NCBI RefSeq assembly: GCF_022201045.2
Contig: NC_068561.1
Span: 22,574,501 to 22,638,500, forward strand
Reading direction: 5' to 3'
Length of the DNA stretch: 64,000 bases
DNA from: Citrus sinensis
Lineage: Eukaryota; Streptophyta; Magnoliopsida; Sapindales; Rutaceae
In this document: one piece after another, positions 1-12,155 of the stretch
Layout: each line of letters starts with the position of its first letter
Numbering within the stretch: the first letter of the stretch is position 1
Notes under the pieces: generated by a model
The model's database searches: none
What the model saw: the letters and a program-made list of their open reading frames with translations, nothing else
What the model was told of the DNA's origin: nothing
Position numbers and translations under genes: made by a program

Positions 1-1507
1 CAGAAACTTTCATTTTAGAGAATGCAGCACCATTCATTTTCAATCTGCTCCTTAAAGGAACTAGCTCCAAGTGCAATTCTTGGCAGGTGCAGACTGAGAA
101 ATGATTAGCTTCCCCGTTATATGGTTTATTACTCCCATTTACTAGACCAGTAAGGAATTGACTTTGTATAGTGTAAACAAACACAGTCCTGCCTGAAAGT
201 GGACAACCCATTGTGTATGAAAGACTTGAAGACAATCGCACTTCATTCTTCAAAACCTGAAAAAAGGGGTAAATTTGGCTACAATCTCTATGATATGACA
301 GATCACTATTGCCAGCTTGTACAAAGAAAGGAGTTTGATTTAAGAACACTATCGTGTAGTAGCATAAAATATAAAACCAAAATGGTGACACAAAGAATAT
401 GGAACTGGTCTAAACGAACGAAATGGGAGAAAAGTTAAAAGATGTGGAAAATTATTTGTTGGTGAATGTGCAAAGGAGGAATGCCCAAGATTCTAAGTTT
501 TTCAACCTCAACAGAGGCTGAAAACAGTTATTCAGTCTACTAAATCAACATCACTAAAATTAATTTTGAAAGACTGTAATATCATATGAGGACAATTATT
601 CCATTCCAAGAAGGTGCCTAGACCAAGTCTTGGAGCAAAAGATCATATCTCGAAAGCCAAAGGAATTGTCAATCACTGAAAGTATTTTTCTCTTTCACTT
701 TTTGGAATGCTTATTAGCTAAGAGTTGTGAAAGAGCGTGCTAAGGCGTGCTGAAGCCAAATGCTACTTTGTTGATGGTGCATAAACGCTTCTGCTTCTTT
801 TGGGACCCTCTTTTTCCCACTAATTTCATCATGACTGACAAATGTAAATTCTAGCAAAAGAAAAAAAAAATGCTATTTAGTAATAAAATTATTATTCAAA
901 CCTTACAAGAAGGAAACACTGTGGCAAGAGCAAAGTAGCTCCCCACTTGATTTGCAGTTTGATCCAAAGATTCATTCCCAAATTGTTGAACACATTCATC
1001 TGCTAGTGAGCTGAGAGGAAAACCATTTGAAAATCTCTTGCCTGAAACAGGAAGTGACACCTGCCATTGGAATTACAATTAAAAGTACAGAAGCAGAAAT
1101 TGATAAACAAAACTCTCTCTCTCTCTCTCTCTCTTTTTATTTATTTATTTATTTTTTAGTCACAAGCAAAACTGGAAAACGAAATAAAATTTCTGAAAAA
1201 TGAGGGTCATAAATAAATTTACCGAAACTAAGGAACCAGGGGCAAGAGAAGAAGCAAGCATGGAAGACTCGGAAAGCCAAATTTTACAGCCCCTGGAGTC
1301 GGTCTCGATGTCAGTGATTTGGCCAATAAAAGCAGATTTACCAATCAAAGTAGGGTATCGAGTCGAAGCATCTTCAAGGCTGGTCCGAAAATCTTCCTCC
1401 GAATCCCAAGCAGCGGACGTCAACGACGGCGTCCTAGGGGATGCAGACAGGTCAGAATTTGACAGCCTGGACGGCGCCTTAGACTGCTTCTTCGACTTTG
1501 AACGCAT
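1..1507 (-). CDS. CIP111: CIP111/CDC48C-type AAA ATPase, N-terminal part (5' exons, truncated by window edge)
   Basis: Three coding exons read on the minus strand: 1223-1507 (start ATG at 1507, 95 codons), 902-1060 (53 codons) and 256 down past position 1. All junctions are GT-AG and in frame. The protein opens [18 protein letters not shown] and has the blocks [18 protein letters not shown] and [18 protein letters not shown]. Later come [16 protein letters not shown] and [14 protein letters not shown]. These match, from memory, the N-terminal domain of the plant calmodulin-interacting protein CIP111, a two-ATPase-domain Cdc48/SPATA5-like protein. In this family the N-domain precedes two Walker-type AAA modules, which would lie left of the window. 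Relatives of this type (yeast Drg1, human SPATA5) act in ribosome maturation; CIP111 binds calmodulin. No disruption is seen in the visible part. Intron 1 is 162 bp and intron 2 is 645 bp. Confidence 0.88.
1113..1155. repeat. Compound microsatellite (CT)n-(TTTA)n in CIP111 intron 1
   Basis: About ten CT units are followed directly by TTTA/TTAT units. The repeat lies inside the 162-bp first intron of the CIP111 gene, upstream of its acceptor as read on the minus strand, so it supplies an AG-rich and AAAT-rich tract there. Length polymorphism is likely but cannot be seen here. Confidence 0.85.
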
Positions 1508-2150
1508 CTCTTCCTCTACAATTCAAAATCTGCAGAATTAATTAATGAAACTTCAGTGTTTTTTTTTTTTTTCCCTCCAGCGAAAACACTTGCAACCCGC
1601 ACTTTTAAAACAGGCACAATTTACATAAATAAATATCTTCAGGCTTTTCATGAAGGCATTTCATCAAACAAGTAGTTGAGCTGAGAAAAGCTACTTACCT
1701 TTCACCGATTAACTTCAGTAATGCAGTAACCAAATAATTCTGTTTATGAAGAGAGCAGGGTGCGTCAAGGACTTGTTAAACCCTTGAACGGGGTTTTATA
1801 GAACCGCCCCACTTTCACTTTATAAACCAGAAAACCTACCCCTCCCATTGCATGCGTGTCTTAGATTGGGCTCAGAATGTTTGGCCCAATAACATTTGGA
1901 TCCAACATCGTCACTGAACAGTTGAATTTGGCCACAATATTTGGATTTTGGAATTTACTCAGGGCTCAATCAAAGACCGTCTAGGTAGACCAAACTAATA
2001 ATATTCAACATTAAAAAACATGAACCATTTGCCCGTATATTTATCTAATTAAATTTGAGTGTCCTTTCCCCTTGAATTTATGTCTTTTCCGATGTCATTA
2101 ATGACACACCATTGTGATCAACTTGAAATAAAGGGTGTCAAGAAAGCACA
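1508..2150. other. CIP111 upstream region
   Basis: Gene-free stretch between the CIP111 start codon and the solo LTR. It should hold the CIP111 5' UTR and promoter (minus strand). Nothing identifiable beyond a T-tract near 1560 and ordinary AT-rich sequence; no clear TATA box was assigned. Confidence 0.5.
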
Positions 2151-2155
2151 GTTTC

Positions 2156-2840
2156 TGTTTGGGAGAAATACGTCGACGAGACCAGGTATGGTGAGCAGAT
2201 ATCTGATGGCAGAGTTCTACGAACCGGTGTGTTCCGTAAAAGCCTGGTGCGCGGGGGAACAGGAGCAGAAATATCCTGCTCGTCCACGAGCACGTCATCC
2301 GCGAGACAAATTTCCTGTAAGAGGCATAAGGCCATTCCGGCTAGAGGTCGAGAGGCGAGGAGACCCGGTCGACGGCAGTTGGCAAGACATGCTCTCCAGC
2401 CCGAGAATCTAGGCACGACAGCCACGCTTTCCCCAGAACCGTGGCGTAACACGCAAGATCCCACGTTTGCCCATAACGCGGCAGTCAGAGTCCCATACCG
2501 TCTAGAAAAAAGCAGAAAACTGGGATTCAGAGGAAGCCTATAAAAAGGTAGCCAACGAAGGTAAAGGGGTTAACATTTTTTGAGATTAGAAAAAAAATTC
2601 TAAAGAAGAGAAAACTACGAAAAAGTCATAAGATCTGTGGCAAGCGTTCCTCGAACCTTCATATCTGACTTGAGCGTCGGAGGGTTTGCGCCGGAAAAAT
2701 AACCGGCGTACTCTGACTTGTCTGTATGCGCAGGAACCTCTGGAGAAGAAGCCTTGCGAGGAGACCCCCTGGTCGTGATGACGTTGATCGAGCAGAGATC
2801 TTGGTCATAGAACGAGGAGAACCGGAATCCCGCATCAACA
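2156..2840. mobile_element. Solo LTR of an LTR retrotransposon (685 bp, TSD GTTTC)
   Basis: The element starts TGTTTGGGAG and ends CGCATCAACA, so it has the TGTT...AACA short inverted termini expected of an LTR. It is flanked by the 5-bp direct repeat GTTTC (2151-2155 and 2841-2845), the duplication size left by retrotransposon integrase. Its base composition is markedly more GC-rich than the surroundings. A TATA-like CTATAAAAAGG lies near 2538-2548, with a T/A-rich stretch and a GC-rich R/U5-like segment after it, so the element probably reads on the plus strand. There are no internal genes, so this is a solo LTR produced by recombination between two LTRs. The composition resembles Ty3/gypsy LTRs, but superfamily assignment is an inference. 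Long frames inside it are not genes. Confidence 0.85.
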
Positions 2841-2897
2841 GTTTCATTAGGCATTACCAAATAGAACTAACAATTTAGTATTCTCTATATAATAAAT

Positions 2898-3290
2898 ATT
2901 AAAAGCTTCTTGAAAGCTTTTTGCCATTCGGGCACCATTTGGGACTTCATCTCTCCTTCGATTTCTAGATATTAATTGCTTCAGCACCAAGTACAAGGAA
3001 AAGGACAGAGTAAGAAAAATCTTATTGTTTTGATGATCATATGTATATACACATGCACATACAAACAAACGTGCTATAGAATTAGGTGCTACAGTTTTTC
3101 TTATACAAAGCATTCAGAATTGGCTACCTGAACTTATGTAACAGTGAAAACATAACCCCTTTGGAATGTAATTATTTGCTCTCTTTTTTAACTGTTTCAT
3201 TTCTTTATTTTCCTTTAATTAGTTTCCAAGTCATTTGACCGCTTCCTTAGCCATAGATCCACAACAGTGTACTAGTTGCCACCAAACGGT
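2898..3290 (-). pseudogene. Decayed 5' fragment of a third PHO1 gene (promoter, leader and first codons only)
   Basis: On the minus strand an ATG at 2950 opens [13 protein letters not shown] and then degenerates to a stop. The intact neighbour reads [19 protein letters not shown], so five codons are missing and homology ends about 14 codons in. Upstream DNA is clearly related to both intact genes. The block TTTCTAGATATTAATTG near 2965-2981 recurs near 7709-7725. The block GTGCTATAGAA and the segment containing AGCATTCAGAATTGGC at about 3070-3130 recur at about 12256-12330 in the other copy. Only the promoter/leader end of a duplicate therefore survives. The solo LTR sits about 60 bp beyond the break. 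Confidence 0.8.
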
Positions 3291-4482
3291 AGTGGAAAAT
3301 GGTTATCTCATTTATTAAAATGCGGACATAGTTAAGAGGGAAAAAAACATAAAATAAAATTGTATTAATGGATAAAAGAACACAGAATTGGAATGTCTTT
3401 ATTATCTTTTAATTTACATCTCACTTTATTTAAAAGAGAACCCCTGATTAGATAATTGTCTGTGGGTCGAGCTATAGTGCAGCATTTGTAATCTGTTTGA
3501 ATTTGAACCTATTTGCACAGGTATACATACAAAATAATGCAACTCTGAATGGAAGAAGCAATTAAACCCCCTTTTTGTTTGGTTAAATTAATCATTTTCA
3601 CTTTCATGTTTCAAAATTCACAATAACCTTTAATTCTTTTTATGCTTGAATGTTGTCTGTGGTTGTGCAGGGTGTAGTTAACGAAGTAAAAGTCGATTCA
3701 TTCAACTTTCCTTCATACTATCCAATCTCAAAGGTATTGGAGAACAACAAAGAGAGAAAAAAATGGATATTTCAATGTTGAGACTTGAGAAAGTGAAATT
3801 CACAGCCCTGTTGATGACTTCTGATGTAGGAGCCGTGTTTTGAGAATGAGAGAGCATGCAAAATCCTTTTTTCCATATAAAATGATATTCCTTAATCCTA
3901 ATAATAAAATCTTCTGTTAAATCCCAATATATTAAATTCTTTTGAATTTCTCAGATTCATTGCAATTAGCATACGATGCCAATTCTCCAAAAAATGCAAA
4001 AAGAAAACAAATAAACAAAAATGGACATGGGAGATATGCCATTAGAATCATATAATACACATACAAAAATGTTTAATAGATAAATCTCATAAGTAAGCTT
4101 GCCTTGTCACAACCCCACATCTCGGAACAAACAGATATAACTGATTAAACCACCAAACACCACGCACCCGCCATAATTAAGAGTCCACAATCAAGTAAGG
4201 GTATCCACTTTATAGTTCTAAGACCGTTACTCTGTCAATTTAATTCTAGAACATATCATCACTTGCATTACTACTCTTCTTCTTTTAAAATCTAGACTTA
4301 AGCATCCGAGGATTATCGCTTGACAAAAATATTTTTCTTTCGAGAGCAGGAGAGATTCTTCAGATAACTAACAGAGGTTACCTAGGTCAGGGACCAAGCC
4401 GAGGCCAACCTGATTTTTATGCTCTGCGGTACATAGAGTTCTAGTAGAGCATTAATTTTGTACAGTTATAGCAGTCTAATTA
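3291..4482. other. Intergenic region downstream of PHO1 copy A
   Basis: AT-rich DNA between the PHO1 relic and the stop codon of PHO1 copy A. It should contain the 3' UTR and polyadenylation region of copy A (minus strand, just below 4483). No coding potential or identifiable element was seen. Confidence 0.5.
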
Positions 4483-7400
4483 TCAATTATCATGGTCGTT
4501 TGCAGCTTCATGGTAAGTGAATGGTAATGGCACCGATTTAAACGCACGAAACTTGCCAACATTATTCAAATGCTCATTCTCCAACCTGCCCAACCAAGAC
4601 AACAATATGATCAGAAAATATAACATATGCATGTGAAAATTATTCTCAATCATAAAATTGCAAAAAGCTAAATTGACAGTCATTAGTTAATTACCGGAAG
4701 AAATTCCATATGCCGCGACGAATAATCTCCAGGCTTGCAACAATTGTGATTAGAGTTTCTTTATGTATGAATGAGACTCGTATGTTCAGCACAGTCTGCA
4801 ACCAGGCAAGTCTCAGCAAGACATTCACCACCTGCATTTTTTCAATCAACTTTTTTTTTAACAACCAGCTAAATTAACTCTGCTATTTATTTGTTTGAAA
4901 ATTTCATGCTAATTATATGTTATTTAGTTTCCCAGTTACCATCGCTACAAAATAAACGCTTTTATTAGGGACAAGTAGTTTGTCTCTCAGCCAGGGGTTC
5001 TTAGATTGGCGTTGCAGTAGTCCCCAGTCCATAATGAGGTCCCAATAGGTACCATAAATTGTTGCAATGATTGAGAATATCCAGGACGTAATCTGCCAAC
5101 TGAATCCCTTGTAAAGACTGTAAGCAGTTCTTGAACTAATAGCTATGATGGCCACAAAGTATTTTAGTCCATTATATCCTTGCATCGGATCCCTTTCTTC
5201 CACGAGGCGCCGGAAGCACTGCAAACGAGGGAGTTAAAGATTTTGATTTAGTAAGAAGCGAACACCATATCTGTCCATCGTAACTAATGTTGGGTAATTG
5301 AAATAACATTGAATGATGTTTACCTGAAGGAAGCGAGACCAATAAGGAATGATAGCGACAACGAAATAGAAAAATTTGTATACACTGCTCGATTTGCAAT
5401 GGTTTTCTCGGTGTTTAAAGTCTCCCCAGCCAAAATAGCATATGTAGAACTCCAGGCTTCTGAAGGCTTGGACCTGGCTAGTGAGTTGATCTGCCAAGAA
5501 GAAGTCTTGGAGTGTGACCTACAATATAGAGATTAAAGAATGTGAATTATGCATAATTAATAAACATAATGTTCATTTCATTCGAGTCCTCTTTTTTTTT
5601 AAAAAAAAATTAAGTAGTATTTCAAAATGTTTCATACCTTGTAGAAAGGAGCTGCTATGCAACGAAACAAGCAGACAAGAAAAAAGAAACGACTAGAGCG
5701 ATAGATGATGTTGAATGGGCAGATCATTATGACAGTTACAAGCTGGGAAAAAAAAAAAAGGGAAAAAGAAAAAAGATCATTTTTAGTGCATATTTCAGAA
5801 GCTGTGTAGGCCTAAAATTTAGTGGAATTTGGAGAATTGTTTACCAAAACTAAGCCTAGAGGGAGAAGCTCAGTCAGTGCTTCGTATTCTTCTGTTTCAG
5901 GATTCATCTCCATATCGAGATTCGAAATCACACTTGTTAGGGCCAGTGTTGCAAGACCAAAGCTGACGAGGAGAACTTCCCTGTATCCCAGCTCCGTTCC
6001 TTGCTTAAAACCAAAAATGAAGGGGTAATTTACTCGATACAGACGCCAGAAATATACATTGCCAGCATACATTAGCATGTGTAGCACAACGAATGCAAAA
6101 AAGCTGCAAAGGTTTAACATGACTTGTCAGATAAAAGCTAGATATTTTTCTCTTCAGAAATATGAAGAGTCGGAGCAATTTTTTGTTACCTGTAAAGGGG
6201 AAACATGTTTTCCATGTATTGAGCTTGTCCTTTCTTATCCAAGAGCTTGCGGGCTTGTATGATGAGGATAAGGCCTAGAACTAGAGCTATTGAGCAGCCA
6301 ACAAATAGGCCTGGAAGATAATTAATAAAAAGATTCAGACGAGTCAAAACAAGAACTGCATTGGGGACGTAAATGAAGCTGAATTGGATATTTATAGAAG
6401 TATGTCTCACCAATGCAAAATGATATCCTATGCCTTTCTATCTTAGTCTTTGGTCTTAAAATGTCCATGCCTTTTCTTCGGTTTGAATTGGCGAAATGCT
6501 TGATGAATGTAGCTTCAACTCTTTCCATAAGCTTGGTTACCTTCATTGAAACATGTCAGATCAATTGAAAGTGACTAAAGCTTCAGACAAAGCCTTCTCC
6601 TGATAAGAAATTTCAGAATTCTTACTTCATTAGAGCTGCCAAGATAGGATTTATCCACCATTTTCATGTAAGAATCCGATGCCTTCGTTGAGGTGATCTT
6701 CATCAATGATAAAGAAAGAAATATTAGTAAGAACATTGCGTATCAAATTGCCCAAGATAAAACAATACGAGGGATGTCACATAATTAATTGAATTGCAAA
6801 TAGTTGAGCAGGGAATGTACCTTATCATATTTCTTCATGATTTTTGAAAATGCTAAGATATTCAAGAAGCTGTTTTGACATGCAAGCAAGAATCATGAGC
6901 AAAAGAACTTAAGAACTTTCACTATACAATTTGAAAACATTGTCTAGAAACTTATACCTGTAACTCTTAAGATGCCGGAGCCTGAGATAAAACTCAGCAA
7001 ACGCCTCGTTAAGTTGCTTTTCAACTTTCTTTACATTCTCCTTAATGTAGTCCTCCTCTGTCATCCTAGAAGCATAGACAACGTTTCTAACCATAGAAGC
7101 CGGAGTTGCGAAAGTTTGGTTAACCTTTACCTGGCCAATAATATCTAATGGAACCGTTTTATTGGCATTAACAGTCTTCAGCTTCCGTTCTTCAAATTTT
7201 GGCTCAGAAACATCTGATTCACCTGATTGCCCTTGCAGTATGTCAGCTTTTAGCCGAAAAGCAATCAAAGCATCCATTTGCTTACTCAGATTTTCAGCCT
7301 CATCCATCACTTCTTCCACCTTACTTTTATAAAACTTTTCAACTTTATTGAACTCCTCATCAAGCTTCCGAAAATACTCTTTCTCACATTCCGCTCCTTC

Positions 7401-7700
7401 CTCAGGAAGCGGTAAATACGTAGCATCATAACTTCTATCTCCATTTTCATTCATAGAATTTACAAAAATGTGTTGGCTTTCAGATTCTTTTCTAGATGGG
7501 TTGATGGGGAAGTTGTGTCTTTGTACTAGACCACTGAAAGCTCGGTAAAGTGTCATTGTTCTCTTTACTCCAGCATTTTGCTTCCTTGTCTGCCTTATCT
7601 GTTGGATATTCTTCAAAAGAGTCTTCAAATCATCGTAATTCATGTAAGCTTCTTGCCATTCAGGCACCATTTGGGATTCATATTCCTCTTTGAATTTCAT
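4483..7700 (-). CDS. PHO1-like: PHO1-type phosphate exporter, SPX-EXS protein (copy A)
   Basis: Eleven coding exons on the minus strand: 6958-7700, 6821-6869, 6626-6697, 6411-6540, 6190-6310, 5845-6103, 5638-5742, 5324-5518, 4940-5218, 4695-4831 and 4483-4585. They sum to 2193 bp, an open frame of 730 residues. The N-terminal SPX domain (about 1-320) shows [34 protein letters not shown] and SKIMKKYDK, the lysine-rich segments that bind inositol pyrophosphates. Membrane segments follow (for example [17 protein letters not shown]). The C-terminal EXS domain has [26 protein letters not shown] and [12 protein letters not shown]. The family exports phosphate, mainly for xylem loading. Subfamily looks like the PHO1;H3 type, but that is a weak call. 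Compared with copy B, exon 5324-5518 is undivided: one intron is missing. The frame is intact throughout. Confidence 0.93.
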
Positions 7701-8801
7701 CCCTCTTTTGATTTCTAGATATTAATTGGTTCAACCCCAAGTACAAGGAAGAACAAACTCACCTTCTATAGAATTAGGTCCAGTTTTTTTCTGGAAGTTT
7801 TCATACAAATTAAGCTCTCTCAGAACATACGTTTTAAATTTTTTATTCCTTTTTTTTCTTTAATTAGTTCCAACCTTTTTGACTCTTTCCTTAGCCACAG
7901 GTACGCAATAGCGTTTGTTGCCACCTAATACTAAAGTTTGGTTCTTGATTAATTTCATAATTATAAACATTACCGCAACAAAAACAAAACAAAATCATGG
8001 AAGGTACCTACCTACCTACCTAATTCATTCTAGTCTTGATTGTAGGTTCAATCTTCTTCTTTTTTTCTTCTTATGACACAGCTGATATAAGAACCATAAC
8101 GATCACCAGTCAGCCACAAACAGCTCAAATTTTAATAGTATAAATAGATGCTGCATTTTTAGAAAATACGTTTTGATATTAACTTTAATTATTCCGTAAA
8201 TTGGGGAGGTTTTCAGAGTTTCTTTGCCTGTTTCTGTTTTTTCCTCCGTTCAGCCGTGGAATCAAAACAGCATGGAAAGTGATTATCATACTTTGAGCTC
8301 TCTGCTGTAATTTCTTGTGAATAATGCTAAAGCCGTAAATCAAACTGAAAGTCGGTAGTAATTTTCTAGAAAATTTGCAAATGATCATACCAAAGGCATA
8401 ACAATCATATTAAATCTCATTGAAGCAACATTAGCCTTCAAAAAAAAAAAAAGTCAATGGACCTAATCATTTGGGGAGGGGGGACTATGCAATTAATTAA
8501 TTATTAATTTATATGAAATTTTAGAAAACTACTAGGAATTTTATTTACTTTACCTTGTCTTTCAGTTAGTTGGTGTGGTGGATACAAATTTTGGACATCA
8601 CCACCACTCTTGACTCGGGCTTTTTGCAAACATGACCGAGCATTAAACTTAAAAGAGTAATATTAAAGTCACAAGGTAATTTTTGATAGATTGAGGTAGC
8701 ATATTATATTATTGTATAGTTGTTTCTTTTGTTTTGATCGGCAGGGAAATATAAGACATGTCCAAATGATATAACGCCGATTTGTATAAAATGCATACAA
8801 G

Positions 8802-8843
<42 letters not shown>

Positions 8844-8929
8844 TAGAGAGAGAGAAAAATGTTCCATTTCGAAATTTTAAAGTGTGCGTTTGAATTGTAT
8901 CTAGCAGAGCATTGATGAAGTATATCATT
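7701..8929. other. Intergenic region: PHO1-A promoter and PHO1-B 3' flank, with a (TA)n tract
   Basis: About 1.2 kb separates the two PHO1 genes. The part just above 7700 matches the leader/promoter of the relic copy, so it is probably the copy A promoter. A (TA)n microsatellite covers about 8805-8841, immediately 3' of the copy B stop. No other gene or element seen. Confidence 0.6.
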
Positions 8930-11900
8930 CTATTCATTATGATCTTCATCTTCTTCACAATACGTAAATGGCAGTGGTACTGATTTAAATGCCCGATATT
9001 TCCCAACATTGTTTAAATGTTCATTCTCCAACCTGCAACAAACGAACGTTACAGTATATAAAAACCAAACAGAAGATTCATGAGATAAATAATCTGAAAA
9101 AATTTCGCGTATGTAAGAAATTATAAATCATAGAAGCAAAATTCGTAGTAATTACCTGAAGAAATTCCAAATGCCGCGTCGAATAATCTCCAGGCTTGCA
9201 ACAATTGTAATTAAAGTTTGTCTATGTAAGAATGAGAACTGTATGTTCAACACAGTCTGCAACCAGGCAAATCTTAGCAACACATTCAAGACCTGCAACA
9301 AGTTTTCATTCAATCAACTTTGTGACAGAAACAACAACGTCCCTTTGTTATTATAGTATTCATTTATTCAATTTTCACCCACTTACAATGGCTGCAAAAT
9401 AAACACTTTTACTAGGGATAAGTAGTTTGTCTCTGAGCCAGCGGTTTTTAGATTGGCGTTGCAGTAGTCCCCAGTCGACAACAAGGTCCCAATAGGTACC
9501 ATAAATTGTTGCAATGGCTGAGAATATCCCGGATATAATTTTCCAGCTGAATCCCATGTAGAGACTGTAAGCAGTTCTTGTGGTAATGGCTATGATTGTT
9601 GCCAAGTATTTTAGCCCATTATATCCTTGCATTGGATCTTTCTCTTCACAGAGGCGCCTTAGGCACTGCAAATGAGAAAGTGGGTAGCTGTTGATTTAGT
9701 GCGAAGGTAAAGCAACATGGATCTTAATGTTATGTAATTGAATGATGTACCTGAAGGAAACGAGACCAGTATGGAATAACCGCAACAATGAAATAGAAAG
9801 TGTTGTATACACCACTTGATTTGCAAGTGTTTTGGCGTTGTTTATAGTCTCCCCAACCATAATAGCATATGTAAAACTCCAGGCTTCTGATGGCTTGGAC
9901 CTGCAAACACAGAATATAATGACGGATGCTTATTATCTTCACATCTTGTTTATTTTTCGGGAAAAGGAGGCATGTGTAGTTCTTTAACAAACCTGGCTAG
10001 TTAACTGATCTGCCAAGAAGAAATCTTGGAGCGCGACCTGTGTTAGATAAGATAAATATGCATAATTAATGTATTCATGCATAAATGTTCATTTTGTTTT
10101 GAGTGTGTGTTTGTAATATTTCGATACGTTTTATACCTTGTAGAGAGGAGCACAGATGCAATGAAACAAGGAGGCGAGGAAAAAGAAGCGACTTGATCGA
10201 TATATGATGTTGAATGGGCAGATCAATACGATTATTACAAGCTGAAAATTAAGGTGCAAAGATAAGCATCAGCTTTAATGCATATTTCATAAGCTTTGTG
10301 TGGGCGAAAAATGTTTGTGGAATTTGAATAATTTTTTACCAAAACTAAGCCTAAAGGGAGAAGCTCAGTCAGCGCTTCATATTCTTTTGTTTTGGGATTC
10401 ATCTCCATGTCGAGATTCGAAAGCACACTTGTTAGGGCTAATGCTGCAAGGCAAAAGCTGACAAGAAGAACTTCCCTGTATCCCAGCTCTGTTCCTTGCT
10501 TGAAACCAAAAATGAAGGGGTAATTGACCCTATACTGCCTCCAGAAGCATATATTGGAAGCATACATAAGCATGTGTAGCACAACAAATGCAAAGAGGCT
10601 GCAAAAGTTTAACATCACTTATCAACCAAACTCCAAATATTTTTCTTCCGAAATATGAAAAAGTGGAGCATTTTCTGTTACCTGTAAAGGGGAAACATGT
10701 TTTCCATGTATTGTGTTTTCCCTCTCTTATCCAAGAGACCGCGGGCATGTATGATGAGGATAAGGGCCAGAATAAGTGCTGCTGAGCAGCCAACAAAGAG
10801 ACCTGAAAGATTACTAATATACTGATTCAGATGAACGGAACCAAGAACTACAATGGGGGCTAAAAAGAAGCTAGATTGGAAATACATCTCACCAAGGGAA
10901 AATGAAATTCTATGCCTTTCCTTCTTAGTCTTTGGTCTTAAATTGTTCATGCCTTTTCTGCGGTTTGAATTGGAGAAATGTTTGATGAATGTATCTTCAA
11001 CTCTCTCCATAAGCTTGGTTACCTGCTAAGAAACATGTCCGATCAATTAAAATGAATAAAAGCATAGGATGAAGAGGTTTCTAAGCAAGAATCACAGATT
11101 GCTTACTTCATCAGAGATGCTGAGGTAGGAGTTATCCACCATTCTCATGTAAGATGTTGACGCCCTTCTTGAAGTGATCTGCAACACAAGACAGAAACGC
11201 AAGTGAAAAGAAGACCATAATTAAACATTGTCCAAGATAAAACAATAAGAGGTATGTCACATAATTTAGCAGGCGGCATACCTTATCATATTTCTTCATG
11301 ATTTTTGAAAATGCTAAGATATTCAAGAAGCTGTTTTCAAATGCAAGCAAGAATCATGAGTCAAAAACTTAAGAACTCTCTTCTTATAATTACAAATGCT
11401 GTCTAGAAATTTTACCTGTAGCTCTTAAGATGCCGAAGCTTGAGATAAAACTCAACAAACGCCGTCTTAAGTTGTTTTTCGACTTTCTTTAGATTTTCCC
11501 TACTGAAGGTCTCTGTCTGTCCAGCAACATTGACAAAATTTTGAATGATTGAACCAGGAGTCTCAAACGTTTTATTAAGCTTCACATGGCCAAGAATTTC
11601 CAATGGAACTGATTTAATGCCACTGCTGGTGGTCTCCTGTTTCTGCTCTACGGGCTCGGATTGAGTAGAGTCCTGAAGAACTCCTTGCAATTTCTCAACT
11701 TTTATCCGGAACGCAATCAAAGCATCCATTTGCTGACTCAAACTTTCAGCCTCAGCAATAACTTCTTTCACTTTAGTCCTGTAAAACTTGTCAACTTTAT
11801 TGAACTCATCATCAAGCCTTCTAAAATACTCCTGCTCGCATTCCCCTCCTTCCTCAGCGACCTTCAGAAATGTAGTCTCGTAACTTTCAGACCCATTTTT

Positions 11901-12155
11901 GCTCACAGAATTTACAAGAATGTACTGGCTTTCAATGTCTTTTTTAGATGGACTAATGGGGGTTTTTTTCTGACCCTGCACTAGGCCGCTGAAAGCTCGG
12001 TATAGTGTCATTGCTCTTTTTAACCCACCATTTTGCCTGCTTCTCTGCTTCATCCGTTGGATATCCTTCAAAATGGTCTTCAAAGAATCATAATTCATGT
12101 AAGCTTCTTGCCATTCAGGTACCATTTGGGATGCATATTCCTTCCCAAACTTCAT
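8930..12155 (-). CDS. PHO1-like: PHO1-type phosphate exporter, SPX-EXS protein (copy B)
   Basis: Twelve coding exons on the minus strand: 11416-12155, 11282-11330, 11107-11178, 10893-11022, 10682-10802, 10340-10598, 10137-10241, 9993-10037, 9751-9900, 9387-9665, 9156-9292 and 8930-9032. They total 2190 bp, 729 residues. I chose the ATG at 12155 ([15 protein letters not shown]) because it aligns with the family start; an upstream in-frame ATG would add an unrelated stretch. Exons 2-7 and 10-12 have exactly the lengths of their copy A partners. Exons 8 and 9 (45 + 150 bp) equal the single 195-bp exon of copy A. SPX motifs ([21 protein letters not shown]), membrane segments and EXS motifs ([26 protein letters not shown]) are intact. 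Divergence from copy A is greatest in the acidic middle of the SPX region. Head-to-tail arrangement indicates tandem duplication. Confidence 0.93.

Noticed and set aside
2059..2860. Several overlapping open frames of 60-117 codons on both strands
   Set aside because: They lie in and around the GC-rich solo LTR, start or end at its borders and resemble no protein.
11132..11350. A 72-codon minus-strand frame
   Set aside because: It reads through exon 2 and the following intron of PHO1 copy B.
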